A stretch of DNA of 64,000 nucleotides from Limimaricola sp. (GCF_016125575.1 NZ_WGLM01000002.1:124001-188000); one strand, 5' to 3'; positions 44,302 through 53,802 are shown, counted from the stretch's first letter. Program-made: numbers and translations. The notes: generated by a model not told the origin, from the sequence alone.

Positions 44302-45261
44302 ATGTGCAAGGACTGCAATTACACCATTCACGGTGCGCAGCATCACTTCGGCTGGGACAATTCCATTGCCCCGGTCGAACGGGTGGAGCCGGGATCGACG
44401 ATCCTGTTTCACTGTCATGACAGTTCGGCGGGCCAGCTTGGCCCGTCGTCCACCGTCGAGGACGTCAAGACGCTGGATTTCGGCAAGATCAACCCCGTCT
44501 CCGGCCCGCTCTGGGTGGAAGGGGCCGAACCGGGCGATGCGCTGAAGATCACCATCGACAGCTTCGCGCCCCAGGCGCAGGGCGGCAAGGGATGGGGCTG
44601 GACGGCCAACATCCCCGGCTTTGGCCTGCTGGCCGACCAGTTCACCGACCCCGCGCTGCACGTCTGGACCTATGACCCTGACAGCCTGGCCCCCGCGCTT
44701 TGGGGCAAGGAAGGCCGCGTGCCGCTGAAGCCCTTCGCCGGCACCATCGGCGTGGCCCCAGCGGAAAAGGGCCTGCATTCCATCGTCCCGCCCCGGCGCG
44801 TGGGTGGTAACATGGACATCCGCGATCTGGCGGCGGGCACCACGCTCTACCTGCCGGTCGAGGTGGCGGGCGCGTTGTTCAGCGTGGGCGACACGCACGC
44901 AGCCCAAGGCGATGGCGAGGTCTGCGGCACGGCCATCGAAAGCCCGATGGACGTGGTCCTGACACTGGACCTGGTGAAAGGGGCGAACCTGAAAACCCCG
45001 CGCTTCACCACGCCGGGGCCGGTGACGCGGCATCTGGACGCCAAGGGCTACGAGGTGACGACGGGCATCGCGCCGGACCTGATGACGGCGGCGCGCGACG
45101 CGGTGGCGAACATGGTCGATTTCCTGTCGGCCACGCGCGGCATGGCGGCGGTAGATGCCTACATGCTGGTCTCGACCTGCGGTGATCTCAGGATTTCCGA
45201 GATCGTGGACATGCCGAACTGGGTGGTCAGCTTCTACTTCCCGCGGGCCGTTTTCGAGTGA
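44302..45261 (+). CDS. Acetamidase/formamidase family protein
   Basis: A 319-residue FmdA_AmdA-type hydrolase that splits simple amides to acid and ammonia. It shows the H.FGWDNSI.PV..V.PGSTI.F start, VSGPLWVEGAEPGDALKI, PFAGTIGVAP, P.R.GGNMDIRDL..GTTLYLPVEV.GALFS.GD.HAAQGDGEVCGTAIE and the ending YMLVSTCGDLRISEIVDMPN. Its place inside the amiCR operon supports an amide as the pathway substrate, with the ABC genes bringing in the amide donor. Cytoplasmic. Confidence 0.9.
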   Translation: MCKDCNYTIHGAQHHFGWDNSIAPVERVEPGSTILFHCHDSSAGQLGPSSTVEDVKTLDFGKINPVSGPLWVEGAEPGDALKITIDSFAPQAQGGKGWGWTANIPGFGLLADQFTDPALHVWTYDPDSLAPALWGKEGRVPLKPFAGTIGVAPAEKGLHSIVPPRRVGGNMDIRDLAAGTTLYLPVEVAGALFSVGDTHAAQGDGEVCGTAIESPMDVVLTLDLVKGANLKTPRFTTPGPVTRHLDAKGYEVTTGIAPDLMTAARDAVANMVDFLSATRGMAAVDAYMLVSTCGDLRISEIVDMPNWVVSFYFPRAVFE

Positions 45262-45277
45262 CGGCTGAAGCAGGGTT

Positions 45278-45362
45278 CCGCCCGGCGGCAACGCCGGGCA
45301 GCGCCCGACCCTCCCCCCCGGGGAGGGCGCTTTGCACCCACCCCGAGGGTCGGGCTCTGCCC
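45278..45362 (+). repeat. Nested palindrome between formamidase and double ATPase genes
   Basis: This gap holds a perfect 7-bp hairpin CCCGGCG-GCAA-CGCCGGG (45281-45298) and a larger 11-bp stem GCCCGACCCTC (45303-45313) / GAGGGTCGGGC (45345-45355) around a further CCTCCCC/GGGGAGG pair. It has the look of an intergenic repeat element and may weaken transcription into the ATPase gene. Homology to the elements at 6.0 and 29.4 kb is weak. Confidence 0.55.
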
Positions 45363-45400
45363 TCCTTTCTTTGTGCTACCTCACAGGACACCCCTGCCAC

Positions 45401-47143
45401 ATGACCCCGACCCAAGACGTCCTGCGTGTTGACGCCCTGACCGTTTCGGTGCGCACCGAGGACGGTCTGCAGCCGCTTGTCTCGGACATGACGTTTCGCC
45501 TTGGCAAGGGCGAGACGCTGGCCATCGCGGGCGAAAGCGGATCAGGCAAGTCGATCACCTCGCTGGCGATCATGGGCCTGTTGCCGCCGCCCGCGGTGCG
45601 GGTCACGGGCGGCGCGGTCATCCTCAATAGCCGCGAACTGACCCAGCTGCCCGAGGCCGAGATGCGCGCCGTGCGCGGCGACCGCATCGCGATGATCTTT
45701 CAAGAGCCGATGACATCGCTCAACCCGGTGATGACAGTGGGCACGCAGCTGGTCGAGGCGATCCGCGCGCACCAGCCGGTCAGCCGCGCCGCCGCCCGCG
45801 CGCAGGCGCTGGAGGCGTTGAAGGCCGTTCGCCTGTCGCAACCCGAGCGGCGGCTGACACAATATCCGCACGAATTGTCGGGCGGCATGCGCCAGCGGGT
45901 CATGATCGCCATGGCGCTGGCGCTGAAACCCGAGGTGCTGATCGCGGACGAGCCGACCACGGCGCTGGACGTCACCGTGCAGCGCGAGGTGCTGGACCTG
46001 CTGCGCGATCTTCAGCGCGAGACGGGGATGGCGATCCTGCTGATCACCCATGACATGGGCGTGGTGGCCGAGATGGCCGACCGCGTCATCGTGATGCGCA
46101 ACGGCCGGATCGAGGAAGAGGGCGACGTGCGGCAGATCTTTGCCGCGCCCGCCGCGCCCTATACCCGCGACCTGCTGGCCGCGGTGCCGCGGATGGGGCA
46201 GGGCCGCCGCGCGCCGCCCCCGCCCGCCGCCGCGCCGGTGGCCCGTTTGCAGGACGTGCAGGTGCGGTTCGACCTGAAGGGCGGCGTGCTGGGCCGCGTC
46301 ACGCACCGGGTGCATGCGGTCGAGCATGTCAGCTTCGACATCGGCGCGGGCGAAACCTTTGCGTTGGTGGGCGAATCGGGTTGCGGCAAGTCCACGCTGG
46401 CGCGCGCTCTGGTGGGGCTGGTGCCGCACGAGGGCCGGATCGAGGTGGACGGGCAGGTGCTGGGCGCCCTCGATACCGCCGGGCGCAAGGCGCTGAGCCG
46501 CGCGGTGCAGATCATCTTCCAGGACCCGATGGCCGCGCTCGACCCGCGGATGAAGGTGGGCGATCTGGTGGGAGAGCCACTGCTGATTCACGGGCAGGGC
46601 GACGGGCCGGCGCGGGCCGCGCAGGTCGCCGACCTGTTGCAGCGCGTGGGGCTGGAAGCCGCGCACATGGACCGCTACCCGCACGAGTTTTCCGGCGGCC
46701 AGCGGCAGCGCATCTGCATCGCCCGCGCGCTGGCGCTGCGGCCGAAGCTGCTGATCGCCGATGAAAGCGTCTCGGCGCTGGATGTCTCGGTGCAGGCCCG
46801 CGTGCTGGACCTGCTGGCGGCGCTGAAGCGCGAATTCGGCATCGCCACGCTGTTCATCAGCCATGACATGGCCGTGGTCGAGAACGTGGCCGACCGGGTG
46901 GCCGTGATGTACCTGGGCCAGGTCGTCGAGATGGGGACGCGCGCGCAGGTCTTCGGCGCGCCGCGCCACCCTTACACGCAGCGCCTGATCGCCGCCGTGC
47001 CGGTGCCCGACCCCACCCATGTCCGCCCGCCCGCACCGCGGCTGGCCGGCGACGTGCCCAGCCCGGTGCATCCGCTGGGGCAGGGCCCCGCGCGGCTGCT
47101 GTTGGCGGATGCGGGCGATGGCCACATGGTGGCGGCCGAGTAA
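45401..47143 (+). CDS. Double ABC ATPase (DppD-DppF fused)
   Basis: A 580-residue protein with two ATPase modules. The first (about 5-275) has [17 protein letters not shown] and [12 protein letters not shown]; the second (about 285-545) has [18 protein letters not shown] and [13 protein letters not shown], where Walker B ends in ES instead of EP. This is the GsiA-like fused form of DppD and DppF. It should drive the amide-linked permeases upstream. The ATG at 45401 is chosen from the conserved [13 protein letters not shown] start; the frame is open further up through the repeat. Confidence 0.9.
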   Translation: MTPTQDVLRVDALTVSVRTEDGLQPLVSDMTFRLGKGETLAIAGESGSGKSITSLAIMGLLPPPAVRVTGGAVILNSRELTQLPEAEMRAVRGDRIAMIFQEPMTSLNPVMTVGTQLVEAIRAHQPVSRAAARAQALEALKAVRLSQPERRLTQYPHELSGGMRQRVMIAMALALKPEVLIADEPTTALDVTVQREVLDLLRDLQRETGMAILLITHDMGVVAEMADRVIVMRNGRIEEEGDVRQIFAAPAAPYTRDLLAAVPRMGQGRRAPPPPAAAPVARLQDVQVRFDLKGGVLGRVTHRVHAVEHVSFDIGAGETFALVGESGCGKSTLARALVGLVPHEGRIEVDGQVLGALDTAGRKALSRAVQIIFQDPMAALDPRMKVGDLVGEPLLIHGQGDGPARAAQVADLLQRVGLEAAHMDRYPHEFSGGQRQRICIARALALRPKLLIADESVSALDVSVQARVLDLLAALKREFGIATLFISHDMAVVENVADRVAVMYLGQVVEMGTRAQVFGAPRHPYTQRLIAAVPVPDPTHVRPPAPRLAGDVPSPVHPLGQGPARLLLADAGDGHMVAAE

Positions 47144-47215
47144 TCACCAATCGCGACGACACGGAACGGGGCCGAGGGGCGGGGCGGGCTGGGGTGGATT
47201 TTTCGTTGGGGCTTG

Positions 47216-47241
47216 CTAATAACTGACTGGTCAGTTATTAG
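47216..47241 (+). promoter_or_regulatory. Perfect palindrome, likely TetR-type operator
   Basis: CTAATAACTGAC (47216-47227), a TG centre, and GTCAGTTATTAG (47230-47241) form a 12+12 perfect inverted repeat, 27 nt before the TetR-family gene. AT-rich half-sites stand out in a GC-rich background. It is the probable binding site for the repressor and would control the whole exporter operon. Confidence 0.8.
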
Positions 47242-47268
47242 TGTGAGCGTTCCCTTCCGAGGCCTCCC

Positions 47269-47913
47269 ATGCCCGATCAAGCTGCCACGCCGAAATTCCG
47301 CCGCCGGGCCGAGGCGCGCCCGGACGAGGTGCTTGACGCCGCGCTGCGGCTTTTCACCGAGAAAGGCTATGCCCGCACGACGATGGAGCAGGTCGCGCGC
47401 GAGGCCGGCATCTCGAAAGGGGCGGTATATCTCTACTTTCCGTCCAAGGCGGCGCTGCTGGAAGGGCTGGTGCAACGCGCGATCAGCCCCTTCGCCGCGG
47501 CGGCCGTGCAGGGGCTGGAGGGCTATCGCGGCGATCCGCGGCCGGTGATCCGCCGGGTTCTGACGATGATCGTGGCGCAGGCCACAGCGCCGCAGGCGCT
47601 CGCCGTGCCGCAGATGGTGATCCGCGAGGCGGTGCATGTGCCCGAGATCGCGCAGATGTATCGCGACAACGTTCTCGACCGGGTGATCCCGGCGCTGACG
47701 CGCCTGATCGCGCAGGGCGTCGAGGGCGGGCATATCCGCGACGTCGATCCCGAGCTGACGGTGCGCAGCGTCGTTGGGCCGATCATGGTGCATGTCGCGC
47801 TGGCCGAGGTCTTTGGCATCCAGCCCGCCGGCGGACTGGCGATGGACCGGCTGGTCGAGAACCACCTGACAATTCTCTTTGCCGGGCTGGAACCGGAGAA
47901 AGGCCGAGCATGA
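47269..47913 (+). CDS. TetR-family transcriptional regulator
   Basis: A 214-residue repressor. The N-terminal HTH (about 18-64) reads RPDEVLDAALRLFTEKGYARTTMEQVAREAGISKGAVYLYFPSK, a very typical TetR domain. The C-terminal ligand part (about 75-205) is helical and unassigned. It is first in an operon with a membrane-fusion protein, an ATPase and a permease, with which it overlaps at ATGA, so it likely represses its own efflux system until a ligand binds. Confidence 0.93.
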   Translation: MPDQAATPKFRRRAEARPDEVLDAALRLFTEKGYARTTMEQVAREAGISKGAVYLYFPSKAALLEGLVQRAISPFAAAAVQGLEGYRGDPRPVIRRVLTMIVAQATAPQALAVPQMVIREAVHVPEIAQMYRDNVLDRVIPALTRLIAQGVEGGHIRDVDPELTVRSVVGPIMVHVALAEVFGIQPAGGLAMDRLVENHLTILFAGLEPEKGRA

Positions 47914-48872
47914 GCGCGCTTTGGTCCACCATCCTTGGCTATCTTGCCGTGATCATTCCCGCATTGGGCGGTCCGGGGGTGCCTGAATATAACGGCTACA
48001 TCGAGGCCGATTACACCTATGTCGCCGCCACCAGCCCGGGCCGGATCACCGCGCTCAGTACGACCGAAGGCGCGATGGTGAAGGCGGGCGACCTGCTGTT
48101 GACGCTTGACGACACCGCCCAGCAGGCCGCGCTGAAGGGTGCACAGGCGGCGGTGGCGCAGGCGCAGGCCAACCTCGATAACCTGATGACCGGCAGCAGG
48201 CCCGAAGAGCTGGACGCATTGCGCGCCGCGCTGCATCAGGCGCAGGCGCAGCAGGTGCTGGCGCAAAGCAATTTCGAACGCTCCAGCGAGCTGTTGTCGC
48301 GCGGTATGGTGCCTTCGGCCAAGGTCGACAGTGACAAGGCTGCGTTGGACAGTGCCAATGCGCAGGTCGAACAGTTGACGGCGCAATTGCGCGTGGCCGA
48401 ACTGCCGGCGCGCAATGCCCAGCGGCTGGCGGCAGAGGCGGCGCTGGACGTGGCGCGTGCACAGGCCGATCAGGCGCAGTCGGCGCTGGACGATCGCAGT
48501 GCCACCGCGCCCATCGACGGCAAGGTCGAGCATGTCTTTTACGACGTGGGCGAGGTGGCGGCGACGGGTGCGCCCATCATCTCGATCTTCCAGCCCGATG
48601 CGCTGAAGGTGATCTTCTTCATCCCCGAGCCCGAGCGCGCCGCATTTGCCATCGGCGACGCGATGTCTGTCAGTTGTGATGGCTGCGGGCCGGGCCTTGG
48701 GGCGCATGTCACGCTGCTGGGGTCGGCCCCGCAGTATACCCCGCCGATCATCTACAGCCGATCCGAGCGTCAGCGACTGGTGTTCCGCGCCGAGGCACGG
48801 CTGGACCCGGGCAGCCACCTCTTGCCGGGCCAGCCTGTCAGCCTGACCCGCGCGGACGCGGTGACGCAATGA
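47910..48872 (+). CDS. HlyD/YbhG-like membrane fusion protein
   Basis: A 320-residue periplasmic adaptor. It starts MSALWSTILGYLAVIIPALGG, a membrane anchor, followed by the biotinyl-lipoyl half-motifs (YIEADYTYVAATSPGRITAL...EGAMVKAGDLLLTLDD), a long coiled coil (about 75-190) and the second lipoyl strand (APIDGKVEHVFYDVGEVA). It links an inner-membrane ABC pump to the outer membrane. Overlaps with neighbours at ATGA on both sides. Confidence 0.9.
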   Translation: MSALWSTILGYLAVIIPALGGPGVPEYNGYIEADYTYVAATSPGRITALSTTEGAMVKAGDLLLTLDDTAQQAALKGAQAAVAQAQANLDNLMTGSRPEELDALRAALHQAQAQQVLAQSNFERSSELLSRGMVPSAKVDSDKAALDSANAQVEQLTAQLRVAELPARNAQRLAAEAALDVARAQADQAQSALDDRSATAPIDGKVEHVFYDVGEVAATGAPIISIFQPDALKVIFFIPEPERAAFAIGDAMSVSCDGCGPGLGAHVTLLGSAPQYTPPIIYSRSERQRLVFRAEARLDPGSHLLPGQPVSLTRADAVTQ

Positions 48873-49846
48873 TCGAGGAGGCCGAAAATGCCATCTCTGT
48901 CCGGGGGCTGACCAAGATCTTCGGCGACCGCAAGGTTGTCGACAACTTCGACATGGATGTGCCGAAGGGCTCGATCTACGGATTTCTCGGCCCCAACGGC
49001 AGCGGCAAGACCACCACGATCCGGATGATGTGCGGGCTTCTGACGCCCAATGGCGGCGAGGGCCAGTGCCTTGGCTACGACATTCGAACCGAACCTGACC
49101 GGATCAAGGCCAACGTGGGCTATATGACCCAGCGCTTTTCGCTCTACGAGGACCTGACGATCCGCGAGAACCTCGATTTCATCGCGCGGATGTTCGGCAT
49201 GAAGGGTCGGCGCAAGGTGGTCAAGGACGCGCTGGCCGATCTCGGCCTGTCGGACCGCGCCAACCAGTTGGCCGGCACGCTGTCGGGCGGGTGGAAGCAG
49301 CGGCTGGCGCTGGCGGCCTGCCTGCTGCACAAGCCGCGCCTGCTGCTTCTGGACGAGCCGACGGCGGGGGTGGACCCCAAGGCGCGGCGCGATTTCTGGG
49401 ACGAGATCCGCGCGTTGTCGGCGCAAGGCGTGACGGTGCTGGTCTCGACCCACTACATGGACGAGGCGGTGCAGTGCGATTTCATCGCTTACATCGCCTA
49501 TGGCAAGAAGCTGATCGCGGGGCCGGCGGCCGAGATCCCCGACATGATCGGATTGCAGACATGGCGGGTCGAGGGGCCGAACCTGACCGCGCTGGAGGCC
49601 GAACTGCGCGCGACCGAAGGGGTCGCGCAGGTGGCGCGTTTCGGCGCGGTGCTGCACGTTTCGGGCATTGATGCGGCCGCGCTGGACAAGGTGGCGCAGG
49701 CGCAGATCGCCAAGGGCACGCATAGCTGGACCAAGCAGAAGGGCGGGCTGGAAGAGGCGTTTATCTACCTCATGACCGGCGTGCGCGACAATTTCGCGAT
49801 CAACGGACCCGCCAACGGACCTGCGGCGGCAGAAGGACAGGCGTGA
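48869..49846 (+). CDS. ABC exporter ATP-binding protein (YbhF/CcmA type)
   Basis: A 325-residue ATPase with Walker A GPNGSGKTT, signature LSGGWKQRLALA, Walker B LLLDEPTAGVDPKARRDFWDE and H-loop STHYMDEA, as in ABC-2 drug or lipid exporters. It is a single ATPase module, unlike the double YbhF of E. coli. The C-terminal part is the family's regulatory tail. Translationally coupled with its neighbours. Confidence 0.92.
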   Translation: MIEEAENAISVRGLTKIFGDRKVVDNFDMDVPKGSIYGFLGPNGSGKTTTIRMMCGLLTPNGGEGQCLGYDIRTEPDRIKANVGYMTQRFSLYEDLTIRENLDFIARMFGMKGRRKVVKDALADLGLSDRANQLAGTLSGGWKQRLALAACLLHKPRLLLLDEPTAGVDPKARRDFWDEIRALSAQGVTVLVSTHYMDEAVQCDFIAYIAYGKKLIAGPAAEIPDMIGLQTWRVEGPNLTALEAELRATEGVAQVARFGAVLHVSGIDAAALDKVAQAQIAKGTHSWTKQKGGLEEAFIYLMTGVRDNFAINGPANGPAAAEGQA

Positions 49847-50973
49847 TGTTCTCGCTCTCGCGCTTTCTTGCGGTGATGGTGAAGGAATTCGTGCAGATGC
49901 GGCGCGACCGGGTCACCTTCGCGATGATGGTTGGCGTGCCGATCATGCAGCTGTTCCTGTTCGGCTTTGCCATCAACTCGGACCCGAAACACCTGCCCAC
50001 GCTGATCGAGATGGCTGACGAGGGGCCGATCACCCGCGCGATCCTGATGGGGATGAAGGCATCGGATTATTTCGATTTCGTGGGAACCGTCACGGGCCAG
50101 GCCGAAGGCGACCGCGCGCTGCGCGACGGCACCGCCGATTTCGTCGTGGTCATCCCGCCCCGGTTCGAGCGGGACGTGGTGCGCGGGCTGAACCCGCAGA
50201 TCCTGCTGGCCGCCGATGCCTCGGACCCGGCGGCGGCGGGTGGGGCCGTGGCGGCGATCTCGGGCATCGTGACGCAGGCGATGGCCGACACGCTGACCGG
50301 GCCGCTGAAATTCGCCGCCGCCCGGCCGCCGCCCTTCTCGGTAGCCGTGCACAAGCAGTTCAACGCCGAGGGCCGCACTTCGACCAACATCGTGCCGGGG
50401 CTGCTGGGCATCATCCTGTCGATGACGATGGTGCTGATTACCTCTGTCGCCATCGTGCGCGAAAGCGAGAAGGGCACGATGGAGACGCTGATCGCCACGC
50501 CTGCCCGCCCCGCCGAGGTGATGCTGGGCAAGATCCTGCCTTACGTGCTGATGGGCTACATCCAGACGATCGTGTTCCTGATCGCGGCGCGGCTGGTCTT
50601 TGACGTGCCATTCGTGGGCAGTCCGCTGGCCTTCTTCGTGGGCTTCAACCTGTTCATCGTGGTGAACCTGGCGCTGGGCTTTCTCGTCTCGACGGTGGCG
50701 CGGAACCAGATGCAGGCGATGCAGGTGTCGTTCTTCCTGATTCTGCCGTCGATCCTGCTGTCGGGGTTCATGTTCCCCTTTGCGGGCATGCCGGGCTGGG
50801 CGCAGGTGCTGGGCAGCATCCTGCCCACCACGCATTTCCTGCGGCTGACGCGCAAGGTGATGCTGAAGGGTGCCACGCTGACGGACATCCGTCCCGAGAT
50901 GCTGGCGATCGGCCTGATCATGCTGGTTATCGTCACAATCGCGTTACGTCGGTACCGTCAGACGCTGGACTGA
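49846..50973 (+). CDS. ABC-2 type exporter permease (YbhS/YbhR-like)
   Basis: A 375-residue inner-membrane protein. It has an N-terminal helix (VMVKEFVQMRRDRVTFAMM), a large periplasmic domain (about 45-190) and five C-terminal helices with the ABC2_membrane motif EKGTMETLIATPARPAEVMLGKILPY. The start is either ATG at 49846 or GTG at 49843; both overlap the ATPase stop. Only one permease is present, so a homodimer is likely. Substrate unknown, perhaps a drug or toxic amphiphile. Confidence 0.88.
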   Translation: MFSLSRFLAVMVKEFVQMRRDRVTFAMMVGVPIMQLFLFGFAINSDPKHLPTLIEMADEGPITRAILMGMKASDYFDFVGTVTGQAEGDRALRDGTADFVVVIPPRFERDVVRGLNPQILLAADASDPAAAGGAVAAISGIVTQAMADTLTGPLKFAAARPPPFSVAVHKQFNAEGRTSTNIVPGLLGIILSMTMVLITSVAIVRESEKGTMETLIATPARPAEVMLGKILPYVLMGYIQTIVFLIAARLVFDVPFVGSPLAFFVGFNLFIVVNLALGFLVSTVARNQMQAMQVSFFLILPSILLSGFMFPFAGMPGWAQVLGSILPTTHFLRLTRKVMLKGATLTDIRPEMLAIGLIMLVIVTIALRRYRQTLD

Positions 50974-51152
50974 TTGCGGCGCACTGCATCGTGTTCGCGC
51001 AATGTTTCCGGTCAATTTCGCTGTTCCGTAGGGTCAGATGCAACCGGTGCTTGCCATTTCGAATGTGTCGCTAAACTATCCCGTCATTCCCGCGCCCAGA
51101 GCTGCGGGATCCGGAGTGATGGCCGAACAGCGGCCGCAACAGGGAGACTTCA

Positions 51153-52790
51153 ATGTTCATCAAACCAACCATGATGGCCTCGGCCGCAGCTTTGCTGCTC
51201 GCGCTTGGACCGACCTTCGCTGTGGCTGAAAGCAGCCACGTTGCAGCGGGCGACGTGCTTGCCCCCGCCGACCAGCAGACCTTTGTCTCGCGCGAGCTGG
51301 ACGAATTCCCGTCGATCGACCCCAACCTGATCCAGGACGTGTCGGGCAACGACGTGGCCCGTCAGCTGTTCGAAGGCCTGATGAACCAGGACGACAAGGG
51401 CAACCTCGTGCCCGGCGTCGCCACCGGCTTTGATGTCAGCGCCGACAAGATGACCTACACCTTCCACCTGCGCGACGACGCCAAGTGGTCGGACGGCTCG
51501 CCGGTCACCGCCAAGGACTTCGTCTATTCCTGGCAGCGGGCGGCCGACCCGGCCACCGCCTCGGAATACGCCTGGTACATGTCGCTGATGGGCATCGCCA
51601 ATGTCGATGACGTCATCGACGGCAAGCAGCCGCCCAGCGCCCTGGCCGTCGCCGCGCCCGACGATCACACCTTTGTCGTGACGCTGTCGCAGCCGCTGCC
51701 CTACTTCCCGCAGATGGTGGTCAACGCCGTGACCTTCCCGGTCCCGCAGAAGGCGATCGAGCAGTATGGCGCCGACTGGACCAAGCCGGGCAACATGATC
51801 TCGAACGGCGCCTACATGCTGACCGAGCGCGTGCCGCAAGAGAAACTGGTGATGGAGCGCAACCCCAACTACTGGGATAACGCCAACACCGTCATCAACA
51901 AGGTCACCTACCTGATCATCAACGACGAGAACCAGGCGCTGACCCGCTACCTCGCCGGCGAGCTGGACAAGACCGAAATCCCGACCGGTCAGTATCCCCG
52001 CCTGAAGGAAGAGTATCCGACGCAGGCGCAAAGCTTCCCGCTGCTCTGCACCTACTACTACAACTTCAACCTGTCGGATTCGGGCCCCGAGGCGCTCAAG
52101 GACGTCCGCGTGCGCGAGGCGCTCAGCCTTGCTGTCAACCGCGACGTCATCGTCAACAACATCCTGCAGGGCGGCCAGAAGCCGGCCTATACCTTCACCC
52201 ACTGGGCGACCGCCGGGTTCGAAGCGCCCGACCTGCCGATCATGGACATGACGCAGGACGAGCGTAACGCCAAGGCGCAGGAACTGATGAAAGAGGCAGG
52301 CTACGGCACCGGCGGCAAGCCGCTGTCGCTGGAAATCCTCTACAACACGTCTGACGCCCACAAGGCGCTGGCGGTGGCCATCGGGCAGATGTGGAAGCAG
52401 ACGCTGGGTATCGACACCTCGCTGAAAAACGAGGAGTGGAAGACCTTCCTCGACGATCGCGGCAAGCAGAACTACGAGATTGCGCGCGGCGGCTGGTGCG
52501 GCGACTACAACGAGCCGTCGACCTTCCTCGACCTGATGACCTCGACCTCGGGCTACAACGACGCCAAGTACGAGAACCCGAAAGTCGACGCCCTGATGAA
52601 GGACGCGCGGCTGGCCGACAATCCGGAAGCGGACTACACGCAGGTCGAACAGATCATCGCGCAGGACGTGCCGGTGTTCCCGGTCTACGCCTATGCCAGC
52701 GTCAAGATGCTGAACGACAAGATCCACAACTGGCCCGTGGATAACGTGCAGCAGAACTACTACGTCAAGGACATCTACAAGGTTCAGTAA
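51153..52790 (+). CDS. oppA: Oligopeptide-binding protein OppA
   Basis: A 545-residue periplasmic oligopeptide-binding protein. It has a signal peptide (MFIKPTMMASAAALLLALGPTFAVA) and the OppA pattern: SRELDEFPSIDPNLIQDVSGNDVARQLFEGLMN, FHLRDDAKWSDGSPVTAKDFVYSWQRAADP, MISNGAYMLTE and ARGGWCGDYNEPSTFLDLMTS. These are close to enterobacterial OppA/MppA. CAGGGAGAC precedes the ATG. It heads a complete oppABCDF operon, with an intercistronic hairpin after it. The 180 nt upstream show a small TCCCGC/GCGGGA hairpin but no firm promoter. Confidence 0.93.
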   Translation: MFIKPTMMASAAALLLALGPTFAVAESSHVAAGDVLAPADQQTFVSRELDEFPSIDPNLIQDVSGNDVARQLFEGLMNQDDKGNLVPGVATGFDVSADKMTYTFHLRDDAKWSDGSPVTAKDFVYSWQRAADPATASEYAWYMSLMGIANVDDVIDGKQPPSALAVAAPDDHTFVVTLSQPLPYFPQMVVNAVTFPVPQKAIEQYGADWTKPGNMISNGAYMLTERVPQEKLVMERNPNYWDNANTVINKVTYLIINDENQALTRYLAGELDKTEIPTGQYPRLKEEYPTQAQSFPLLCTYYYNFNLSDSGPEALKDVRVREALSLAVNRDVIVNNILQGGQKPAYTFTHWATAGFEAPDLPIMDMTQDERNAKAQELMKEAGYGTGGKPLSLEILYNTSDAHKALAVAIGQMWKQTLGIDTSLKNEEWKTFLDDRGKQNYEIARGGWCGDYNEPSTFLDLMTSTSGYNDAKYENPKVDALMKDARLADNPEADYTQVEQIIAQDVPVFPVYAYASVKMLNDKIHNWPVDNVQQNYYVKDIYKVQ

Positions 52791-52806
52791 CCTTGTCCTG
52801 ATGCGC

Positions 52807-52847
52807 GCCGCGTCCCCGTTTCCCGGGGGCGCGGCCCATTTCCTTTT
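52807..52847 (+). terminator. Intercistronic hairpin/terminator after oppA
   Basis: A 12-bp stem (one G-T pair) GCCGCGTCCCCG (52807-52818) / CGGGGGCGCGGC (52824-52835) with a TTTCC loop is followed by CCATTTCCTTTTG. It sits between oppA and oppB, where partial termination or mRNA protection would give more binding protein than membrane parts. Confidence 0.7.
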
Positions 52848-52865
52848 GCGGCGCGGAAAATCCCC

Positions 52866-53789
52866 ATGTTCAGTTACATCGTCAGGCGCATCGCCGTCGC
52901 GATTCCGACCCTTCTTATCCTGGTCGTGATCTCGTTCATCCTGATGTTCGCGGCCCCCGGCGGACCCTTCACGTCCGAACGTCCATTGCCGCCCGACCTG
53001 CTGGCCAACATCAATGCCAAGTATGGCCTCGACAAACCCTACTGGTACCAGATCATCCATTACATCTGGAACGTGGTTGCGCATTTCGATTTCGGTGCGT
53101 CCTTCAAGTACAAGGACCAGACCGTCGCCGACATCATCAAGCAGGGCTTCCCGGTGACGCTGACCTACGGATTCTGGTCCTTCGTCGTCGCCGTGCTGGT
53201 CGGTGTCAGCCTCGGCGTGGTGGCCGCGATCCGGCAGAATACCTGGCTTGACTACCTGGCCGTCGGCATCTCGGTCGGGGCGCAGGCGCTGCCCAACTTC
53301 GTGCTGGCGCCGATGCTGGTGCTGGTCTTCACGCTGTGGCTGGGCTGGTTGCCCGGTGGCGGATGGAACGGGGGGCAGTGGCCTTACCTCATCATGCCGG
53401 TGATCGCGCTGTCGACCTCCTACATGGCCTCGATCGCGCGGATCACACGCTCGTCGATGCTGGAAGTGCTGAATGCCGGTTTCATTCGCACGGCCAAGGC
53501 CAAGGGCCTGCCGATGCGCCGGATCATCTGGCGCCACGCGATGAAGCCCACGATGCTGCCGGTGCTGTCCTACCTTGGCCCCGCCTTCGTGGGGATGATC
53601 ACCGGTTCGGTCGTTGTCGATGTCTATTTCTCGACCGGCGGCATCGGGTTGTTCTTCGTGAACTCGGCCTTCAACCGCGACTATTCGACGATGATGGGCA
53701 TCACCATTCTGGTGGGCGCGTTGACGATCCTGTTCAGCCTTGTGGTCGATGTGCTTTACGCATGGATCGACCCCAAGATCCGTTATTGA
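52866..53789 (+). CDS. oppB: Oligopeptide ABC permease OppB
   Basis: A 307-residue inner-membrane permease with the OppB pattern: MFSYIVRRIAVAIPTLLILVVISF, APGGPFTSERPLPP, INAKYGLDKPYWYQIIHY and coupling motif FIRTAKAKGLPMRRIIWRHAMKP. About six helices. It follows oppA by about 75 nt across the hairpin and is followed by oppC after 13 nt. Confidence 0.93.
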   Translation: MFSYIVRRIAVAIPTLLILVVISFILMFAAPGGPFTSERPLPPDLLANINAKYGLDKPYWYQIIHYIWNVVAHFDFGASFKYKDQTVADIIKQGFPVTLTYGFWSFVVAVLVGVSLGVVAAIRQNTWLDYLAVGISVGAQALPNFVLAPMLVLVFTLWLGWLPGGGWNGGQWPYLIMPVIALSTSYMASIARITRSSMLEVLNAGFIRTAKAKGLPMRRIIWRHAMKPTMLPVLSYLGPAFVGMITGSVVVDVYFSTGGIGLFFVNSAFNRDYSTMMGITILVGALTILFSLVVDVLYAWIDPKIRY

Positions 53790-53802
53790 GGGGGAGGGAC
53801 CG

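Noticed and set aside
42687-44318. A 543-codon minus-strand frame across the binding-protein gene
   Set aside because: Antisense shadow; the plus strand has a signal peptide and family 5 domain.
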